A stretch of DNA of 64,000 bases, taken from positions 1,602,501 to 1,666,500 of the forward strand of contig NZ_AP023321.1 of NCBI RefSeq assembly GCF_015140235.1, given 5' to 3'. The position numbers and the translations under genes are program-made. The notes under the pieces were generated by a model, which had not been told where the DNA came from, did no database searches, and worked only from the letters and a program-made list of their open reading frames with translations. The first letter of the stretch is position 1. Every line of letters begins with the position of its first letter. The DNA comes from Solibaculum mannosilyticum. Lineage in GTDB: Bacteria > Bacillota > Clostridia > Oscillospirales > Acutalibacteraceae. Below are positions 59,141 to 64,000 of this stretch, piece by piece.

Positions 59141-60511
59141 TTATTGGCGCTCGCTGAGAGGTACGTAAGCTTGCTCTTCCAGAACCGCACGATAAGCCGG
59201 GCGGATGATGCGATTGCCTGTGGTCAGTTCCTCAATGCGATGGGCGCACCAACCCGGCGTCCGCGCAATGGCAAACAACGGTGTGAACAAATCCGTAGGA
59301 ATATCCAGGATGCGGTAGACAAGTCCTGAATACAAGTCCACATTGGCGCATACCGTTTTATCAATGCCCTTGACTTTGGCCAATACCTGAGGAGTCAGCC
59401 GTTCCACTGCATCCAGGAGGGCAAAATCAGCGCCCAGCCCTTTCTGCTCCGCCAGACGTTTGGCATTGGCCTTGAGGATCACTGCACGGGGATCAGACAG
59501 CGTATATACCGCATGACCCATGCCATAAATCAGTCCCGAACGATCTCCTGCTTCCTTTTTCATCAGCTTTTCTAGGAAAGCGGCGATTTCATCATCATCC
59601 TGCCAGTTCTGAACGCCTTCTTTTATATAGCCCAGCATCTCGTTGACCTTGATGTTGGCTCCGCCGTGACGAGGGCCTTTTAAAGAACCGATGGCAGCGG
59701 CGATAGCCGAATAAGTATCTGTCCCCGACGAAGAGACCGCCCGGGCCGTAAAGGTGGAGTTGTTTCCACCTCCGTGTTCCGCATGGAGCATTAAGCAGAT
59801 GTCCAACAGATGGGCTTCCTCAGGCGTAAATTTCTTATCAATACGCAGCGCCCCTAAAATGGATTCAGCGATGCTTTGGTTCAGATCAATGGGGTGGAAA
59901 TACATCGTTTCTTTGTCATAGTGACGGCGTTTGACTTGGTAGGCATTGACCATAATGGAGGGCATTTGCGCGATCAAATGGATGGACTGGCGCATCAGAT
60001 TCTCCAGACTGGTATCTTCAGGATTGCTGTCGTACGAATAAAGGGCCAGCACAGACCGGGCCAGTTTATTCATAATGTTGGGGGACGGCGCCTTGATGAT
60101 CATATCTTCTACAAAGTATTCCGGCAGTTCACGGCAATGGGCCAAAAGACGGGTAAACCGTTCCAGCTGTCCCTGGGTGGGAAGCTTGCCGAACAACAGC
60201 AGCCATGCCACCTCTTCGAATCCGAATCGGTTTTCTTTGACACAGCTGTCCACCAAAGTGCACAGATCAATCCCTCTATATTGAAGTTTTCCCTCGGCCG
60301 GCTGTTTCTCCCCATCGGAGATCACATAGCCGTGGACATTACAGATGCGTGTCAATCCTGCCATGACGCCCGAACCGTCGGCGTTACGCAGTCCCCTTTT
60401 GACACGGAACTGTCGATAAAAAGAAGCGTCGATATGGTTATTTTTTTCAAATTCGTCACATAGATCTTTAAGGGTGCTCATGGATAGATTTTCTTTGTCA
60501 TAAGGGCTCAT
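59141..60511 (-). CDS. gltA: Citrate synthase
   Basis: A 456-residue citrate synthase (si-type fold) that condenses oxaloacetate with acetyl-CoA. The ATG at 60511 follows AAGGAGGATGACCC; ORF start 60610 is upstream. Catalytic motifs: LMLHAEHGGGNNSTFTARAV (His), IYGMGHAVYTLSDPRAVILK (second His region) and IARTPGWCAHRIEELTTGNR (Asp in other families; Arg and His conserved). N-terminal region YRGIDLCTLVDSC. Length (456) is greater than type I enzymes (~430) and fits the clostridial type with an N-terminal extension. No TCA partner genes nearby; monocistronic with terminator. Confidence 0.95.
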   Translation of the reverse strand: MSPYDKENLSMSTLKDLCDEFEKNNHIDASFYRQFRVKRGLRNADGSGVMAGLTRICNVHGYVISDGEKQPAEGKLQYRGIDLCTLVDSCVKENRFGFEEVAWLLLFGKLPTQGQLERFTRLLAHCRELPEYFVEDMIIKAPSPNIMNKLARSVLALYSYDSNPEDTSLENLMRQSIHLIAQMPSIMVNAYQVKRRHYDKETMYFHPIDLNQSIAESILGALRIDKKFTPEEAHLLDICLMLHAEHGGGNNSTFTARAVSSSGTDTYSAIAAAIGSLKGPRHGGANIKVNEMLGYIKEGVQNWQDDDEIAAFLEKLMKKEAGDRSGLIYGMGHAVYTLSDPRAVILKANAKRLAEQKGLGADFALLDAVERLTPQVLAKVKGIDKTVCANVDLYSGLVYRILDIPTDLFTPLFAIARTPGWCAHRIEELTTGNRIIRPAYRAVLEEQAYVPLSERQ

Positions 60512-60777
60512 TGGGTCATCCTCCTTCAAAAGGCTTCCAAAACCGAAAACAGGACAAGATCCGATCGGTTTTTTCCTTTCAAAATGCAGGAAAAACATTT
60601 TATCTTGCATTTTGAAACATTATAGTATATTTTTTTCAGGTATCTTCCTCTATTTTATCCCATTAAATTCCCCTTGTCAAGCCGATTCACCGCTCCACTT
60701 GCCCTACAGAAGAGGTTTATCCATTCTGCAAGTTTCTTGTTTTAAAAATTCAATGCTTTTGTTTAGGAGGATGTCTT

Positions 60778-61803
60778 ATGAAAAAGTATATTGGAGCTGC
60801 TGTACTGCTGTTTTTCTTTTTGCTGTTCGTTCCCATCTTGGCCTGCCTGGGCGAAGGATTTGCCCCCAAGTCTAACCAATCGGATTCCTCTAAAACTCAA
60901 AACATCAATGCAGACGATACCTTTGATCTTTTAGACGAGTCCACTGGAGAAATCATAACGGTATCGGCCCGGGACTATCTGCTGGGAGCCGTGGCCAGTG
61001 AAATGCCGCCTTCCTTCCATTCCGAAGCCCTCAAAGCACAGGCCGCCGCTTCCTACACCTATGCCTACCGCCGCCGTGCCCAGCAGGAAGCTACACCGGA
61101 TGAATCCCTCAAGGGGGCGGACTTTTCAGTCAATACGGCGGAAAAGGAAGGGTATTTCCCGCAAGATCAGGCAAAGGAACAGTGGGGCAATCAATTTGAC
61201 GCCTCCTGGGCACGCATTGAAGATGCGGTGGATGAAGTGTTGGGAAAGCTCATTGTATATCAAGGAGAACCGGTTTTAGCCGTCTACCACGCTATGTCGG
61301 GCGGTACTACTGAAACCGCTCAGGTCTATTGGGGAAATGACGTTCCCTATCTCCAGTCTACCGACAGCCCAGGAGATGCTTTGGCGCCACAATACGAAAC
61401 CGCCTCCACCTTCACCACCGATGAAATGAAACAAAAATTAACCTCTTCCTTCTCCGATTTGACGTTGGGAGAGGATCCTTCCACTTGGTTTGGGCAGCCG
61501 GAACTCAGCGCTGCGGGGACCGTGACTTCCATGCCCGTGGGGGACCAGACCGTATCCGGCCGGGATTTGCGCACTGCTTTGGGATTACGGTCGGCAAACT
61601 TCAGTCTTTCCCTGGCCGACAACGTCTTTACTGTCACCGTTCATGGATACGGCCACGGCGTCGGCCTGAGCCAATATGGCGCCGACTATATGGCACGTCA
61701 GGGATCCAAATGGCAGGATATCATTCGCCATTATTATCAGAATGTAGAAATCACCACAGCCCCAGGGTACAGCGATACACTTTCAGACACAACATCCGGC
61801 TAA
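60778..61803 (+). CDS. spoIID: Stage II sporulation protein D
   Basis: A 341-residue lytic transglycosylase required for engulfment. TTAGGAGGATGTCTT precedes the ATG. N-terminal membrane anchor at ~4-24 (IGAAVLLFFFLLFVPILACL); then the SpoIID domain: VSARDYLLGAVASEMPPSFH, SEALKAQAAASYTYAYRRRA, FDASWARIEDAVDEVLGKLI, YHAMSGGTTETAQVYWGNDV and the late RTALGLRSANFSLS, VHGYGHGVGLSQYGADYMAR, with Glu and other active residues. It acts with SpoIIP and SpoIIM in the mother cell. The start of the gene is expected to be sigma-E dependent; a clear box was not located. Full length for the family. Confidence 0.96.
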   Translation: MKKYIGAAVLLFFFLLFVPILACLGEGFAPKSNQSDSSKTQNINADDTFDLLDESTGEIITVSARDYLLGAVASEMPPSFHSEALKAQAAASYTYAYRRRAQQEATPDESLKGADFSVNTAEKEGYFPQDQAKEQWGNQFDASWARIEDAVDEVLGKLIVYQGEPVLAVYHAMSGGTTETAQVYWGNDVPYLQSTDSPGDALAPQYETASTFTTDEMKQKLTSSFSDLTLGEDPSTWFGQPELSAAGTVTSMPVGDQTVSGRDLRTALGLRSANFSLSLADNVFTVTVHGYGHGVGLSQYGADYMARQGSKWQDIIRHYYQNVEITTAPGYSDTLSDTTSG

Positions 61804-61851
61804 AAATGAATACACATTTTTTGTCAAATCCACTGGTAACTAATCGGAAGC

Positions 61852-61936
61852 TGTGGAAATCTCCGCCACAGTTTTCCACAAAATCAGATTTTATCCCATT
61901 GTTTGCGGTCTCTATTGTGGAAAACACTGTGGAATA
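61852..61936. other. Cluster of four DnaA-box-like 9-mers
   Basis: Between spoIID and spoIVB: TGTGGAAAT (61852-61860), TTTTCCACA (61872-61880), TGTGGAAAA (61916-61924) and TGTGGAATA (61928-61936). In the TTATCCACA orientation they read ATTTCCACA, TTTTCCACA, TTTTCCACA and TATTCCACA, one or two mismatches each. Four near-matches in 85 bp are more than expected by chance in the window. Confidence 0.5.
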
Positions 61937-62062
61937 TGTTAAGAATTCGTAGTCCTATTCTTCTTTATCAAAAAATTTATGTAAACTCAACCTATCATTT
62001 TAAAATTTTATTTTGCATACGTCTTCCATGGCAAATGTTTGCAGGATATCATTTTGATTGGA

Positions 62063-62106
62063 AGAGGTTTCCCATTGGACAAATCAGTGGGAAACCTCTT
62101 TTTTCT
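62063..62106 (+). terminator. Terminator between spoIID and spoIVB
   Basis: AGAGGTTTCCCA (62063-62074) pairs with TGGGAAACCTCT (62088-62099), then TTTTTT. It lies 260 bp after spoIID with AT-rich sequence before it; it probably ends the spoIID transcript or a small RNA from the DnaA-box-like region. Confidence 0.75.
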
Positions 62107-62400
62107 TTTTTTGTTTTGTGATTTCCTTCTCATCCAACCCATGGGAAGGTTTTTTCATAAGATGACCGAATCTATAAAAATTTGCGTATGGACTTGTCTT
62201 ATGATGATGGAAATACAGGAGTTCTTAAAATCTCACTGTCCAGAAACCTCCGTGAATAAGGATATTTGCCTCTGATAATGGGTGTTGTGGGTGGAAAAGT
62301 AGTAAAGCGATACGTCTTTGTCCGCTTCGGATGCTGTGTAGACTTCATTTTTAAAATAAGCCTACCTAGACGTAACCATTATAAAGGAAGTGTGGGTATC
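62107..62400 (+). promoter_or_regulatory. Upstream region of spoIVB
   Basis: 294 bp without a convincing gene. In spore formers spoIVB is read by forespore sigma factors F/G; no clear match to their consensus was found. The ORF that extends upstream of spoIVB (from 62266) is in frame but lacks a ribosome-binding site at its first codon. Confidence 0.4.
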
Positions 62401-63618
62401 ATGAAAAAAATAAAATGGGTGGCAGGTGTGTGCTCCGGCCTGGCAGCTGCCGTCTTAACTTTTACATTAACGGTCAGTTCGGCCATTCCCGATGAATTCT
62501 CCGTGGTGGAGGGACAGGGTTTTGCCATCAACAGCGGACTGCCGATTTCCACCGTCTCAGTAGACGGCCTGGATCGCAAGGCCGGCGACAGTTATCAAGT
62601 GGACGTCAAACTCATGGGCGTCTTGCCGGTCAAACAGGTCAATGTAGACGTCGTGGAACAGACCATGGTGGTTCCCTGCGGAACGCCTTTCGGCATCAAG
62701 ATGTTTACCGAAGGGGTTGTAGTGGTCGGGATGTCGTCGGTCGACGCTGAGGGCGGTTCCATCAATCCAGCCAAAGAAGCCGGCATCCAGCAGGGCGATG
62801 TATTGATCTCCATCGACGGCAAAGAGTGCAACAGCAATCAGGACGTCTCCGACATCATCGAGCACTGCGACGGCAAAACATTGGATGTGGAACTCCAGCG
62901 CAAGAATATGACGTTTCATGTGGATTTGACGCCGGTCAAATCGGCCAGCGAGGGATGCTATAAATTAGGTGCATGGGTCCGGGATAGTTCGGCCGGCATC
63001 GGTACTCTGACCTTTTACGAGCCGAATTCCAAAGTTTTCGCTGGACTGGGGCACGCTATCTGTGATGTGGATACCGGCGAAATTCTTCCCCTCAGCTCTG
63101 GTGAGATCGTATCGGCCATTATTGGCGGCGTCCAACCGGGTAAAGTGGGCGCGCCGGGCGAATTGCGAGGTACCTTCAAAAACGTGTCCGATATGGGCGT
63201 CTTAGCCACCAACGGCGAGACCGGTGTGTACGGTATCCTGGATTCCCTCCCCTGCCAGAACGAGGCAGTGCCTGTGGCTATGCGTCAACAAGTACAGTCC
63301 GGCCCTGCTCAGATCATGACCACCATCGAAGGGGAAGAACCCAAAACTTATGACATCGAAATCGAAAAAATCAATTTTGACGAAGACAGTCCCACCCGCA
63401 ATATGATCGTTCACATCACCGATCCGGAACTTTTGGAGAAAACAGGCGGCATCGTCCAAGGGATGAGCGGCAGTCCCATCCTGCAGAACGGGCAATTGGT
63501 AGGCGCTGTCACCCATGTATTTGTCAACGATCCCACCAGAGGATACGGGATCTTCGCTGAAAATATGCTGGAAACCGCCTCGGGTGTACAGAATGAAATG
63601 GAAAAAGAAGCGGCTTAA
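62401..63618 (+). CDS. spoIVB: SpoIVB peptidase
   Basis: A 405-residue serine peptidase. The ATG at 62401 follows AAAGGAAGTGTGGGTATC, with a signal anchor directly after (KKIKWVAGVCSGLAAAVLTF); the upstream ATG at 62266 would give 45 extra residues with no signal. A PDZ domain spans ~95-180 (VVVVGMSSVDAEGGSINPAK, AGIQQGDVLISIDGKECNSN). The S55 peptidase domain has His in VFAGLGHAICDVDTG (His218) and the nucleophile Ser in GIVQGMSGSPILQ (Ser356). SpoIVB is secreted by the forespore and cleaves SpoIVFA to activate sigma-K. Neighbour spo0A downstream is the usual order spoIVB-spo0A. Confidence 0.96.
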   Translation: MKKIKWVAGVCSGLAAAVLTFTLTVSSAIPDEFSVVEGQGFAINSGLPISTVSVDGLDRKAGDSYQVDVKLMGVLPVKQVNVDVVEQTMVVPCGTPFGIKMFTEGVVVVGMSSVDAEGGSINPAKEAGIQQGDVLISIDGKECNSNQDVSDIIEHCDGKTLDVELQRKNMTFHVDLTPVKSASEGCYKLGAWVRDSSAGIGTLTFYEPNSKVFAGLGHAICDVDTGEILPLSSGEIVSAIIGGVQPGKVGAPGELRGTFKNVSDMGVLATNGETGVYGILDSLPCQNEAVPVAMRQQVQSGPAQIMTTIEGEEPKTYDIEIEKINFDEDSPTRNMIVHITDPELLEKTGGIVQGMSGSPILQNGQLVGAVTHVFVNDPTRGYGIFAENMLETASGVQNEMEKEAA

Positions 63619-63705
63619 GCTTGTATTTACTGGAAACAAATTGGAAATGGATTTTCCCTCTTTAGTGTAACCAAAAGGTAGGTAAAAAACAAAAACCGAC
63701 TAGAA

Positions 63706-63741
63706 ATTGAGCATTTTGTATAATCATGATGCTCAATTTTT
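63706..63741 (+). terminator. Terminator of spoIVB
   Basis: ATTGAGCAT (63706-63714) pairs with ATGCTCAAT (63729-63737), 14-base loop, then TTTT. Ends spoIVB before the spo0A promoter. Confidence 0.7.
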
Positions 63742-63807
63742 GTACTTAAAATCATAGATCCAAAACGAACTGGAAATTTTTTATATTTTTTACAGAAAAA
63801 AGTGGCG

Positions 63808-63835
63808 TTGAAAGTATTGCTAAAATTGGTATTAT
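63808..63835 (+). promoter_or_regulatory. Promoter of spo0A
   Basis: TTGAAA (63808-63813) and TATTAT (63830-63835), spacer 16 bp, 47 bp before the spo0A ATG. No clear 0A box is seen next to it. Confidence 0.55.
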
Positions 63836-63881
63836 ATGGTAAACTTGGAATCACAGAAAAGCACAACGGAGGGGTTATAAA

Positions 63882-64000
63882 ATGGAAAAAGGATTAAAAG
63901 TTTTACTTGCTGACGATTCACCTGAATTCGGCCAAGAATGTGCCCATGTCTTCCAAAACCATGGGATCGACACCGTCACTTGTCCAAAAGACGGCATGAA
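63882..64000 (+). CDS. spo0A: Sporulation master regulator Spo0A, N-terminal part (cut by window edge)
   Basis: The first 39 full codons of a response regulator start with ATG after CGGAGGGGTTATAAA. KGLKVLLADDSPEFGQECAH holds the acidic pair (DD) of the receiver phosphorylation site, followed by FQNHGIDTVTCPKDGM; the beginning matches the Spo0A receiver, and the gene lies directly behind spoIVB, the conserved Bacillus/Clostridium order. Spo0A is phosphorylated on a later Asp (not in the window) and switches on sporulation. The DNA-binding domain is outside the window, so identity rests on order and the receiver start, but is very likely. Confidence 0.93.
   Translation, partial: MEKGLKVLLADDSPEFGQECAHVFQNHGIDTVTCPKDGM

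Overview
The window comes from a spore-forming clostridium (Bacillota, Clostridia, most likely an Oscillospiraceae-type gut species). Evidence seen: spoIID, spoIVB and the start of spo0A, a Gram-positive division/cell-wall (dcw) cluster with class B PBP/PASTA and small-basic-protein genes, a Firmicutes-type rnjA-gdpP-rplI-dnaB-tilS-hpt-ftsH block, many TTG/GTG starts with strong GGAGG ribosome-binding sites, and moderate G+C. The genus is inference.

Layout. (1) 1-10000: right part of a tailed (siphovirus-like) prophage: end of the tape measure gene, distal tail and tail-associated genes, a pyocin-knob tail fibre, a collagen-like fibre, a leucine-rich-repeat protein, small tail genes and an endolysin. 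After it comes a compact control/lysis module: a small HTH repressor, two divergent promoters that each carry an ACG-N5-CGT dyad in the -35/-10 spacer, a 31-residue ORF, a DUF6809-like gene, a BRO-N/KilAC antirepressor and two small holin-like membrane proteins. (2) 10001-10918: an orphan CRISPR array with a type I-C-like repeat (7 repeats, 6 spacers, no cas genes in the window), then tRNA-Leu(CAG). (3) 10990-20112: host genes galU, a RING/zinc-ribbon membrane protein, a FlK-like thioesterase, a HAD phosphatase, a Wzz/CpsD-like protein with a degraded P-loop, secG, an aminotransferase, a ComEA-like protein, tRNA-Ser(GGA), an Rrf2 regulator and a small membrane protein. (4) 20192-21956: a SipW-type secreted beta-helix-like protein behind a ~370-nt structured leader containing a big hairpin, a small ORF with a G10 tract and two interleaved (mutually exclusive) stems ending at the ribosome-binding site. 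(5) 22033-39870, all minus strand: topoisomerase IV parC/parE, a LiaF-like protein, ftsH-hpt-tilS-dnaB-rplI-gdpP-rnjA, and a nucleotidyltransferase/phosphomannomutase fusion whose mutase half has lost its catalytic motifs. (6) 40054-43016, plus strand: rnhA, iscS, iscU, HAD hydrolase. (7) 43130-58831, minus strand: the dcw cluster mraZ-rsmH-ftsL-ftsI-murE-murF-mraY-ftsW-murG-murA-ftsQ-DUF881-sbp-ftsZ, lacking murD, murC and ftsA, with three MraZ boxes at exact 10-bp spacing just downstream of its promoter. (8) 59141-64000: citrate synthase, spoIID, a cluster of DnaA-box-like 9-mers, spoIVB, start of spo0A.

The most interesting unexplained items are the leader RNA of the SipW-dependent gene, the divergently controlled antirepressor/holin module of the prophage, the long structured 5' region of rnjA, and two proteins (CpsD-like and mannomutase fusion) that keep their fold signatures but appear to have lost catalysis. 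All calls were made by reading the sequence; no database search was run.
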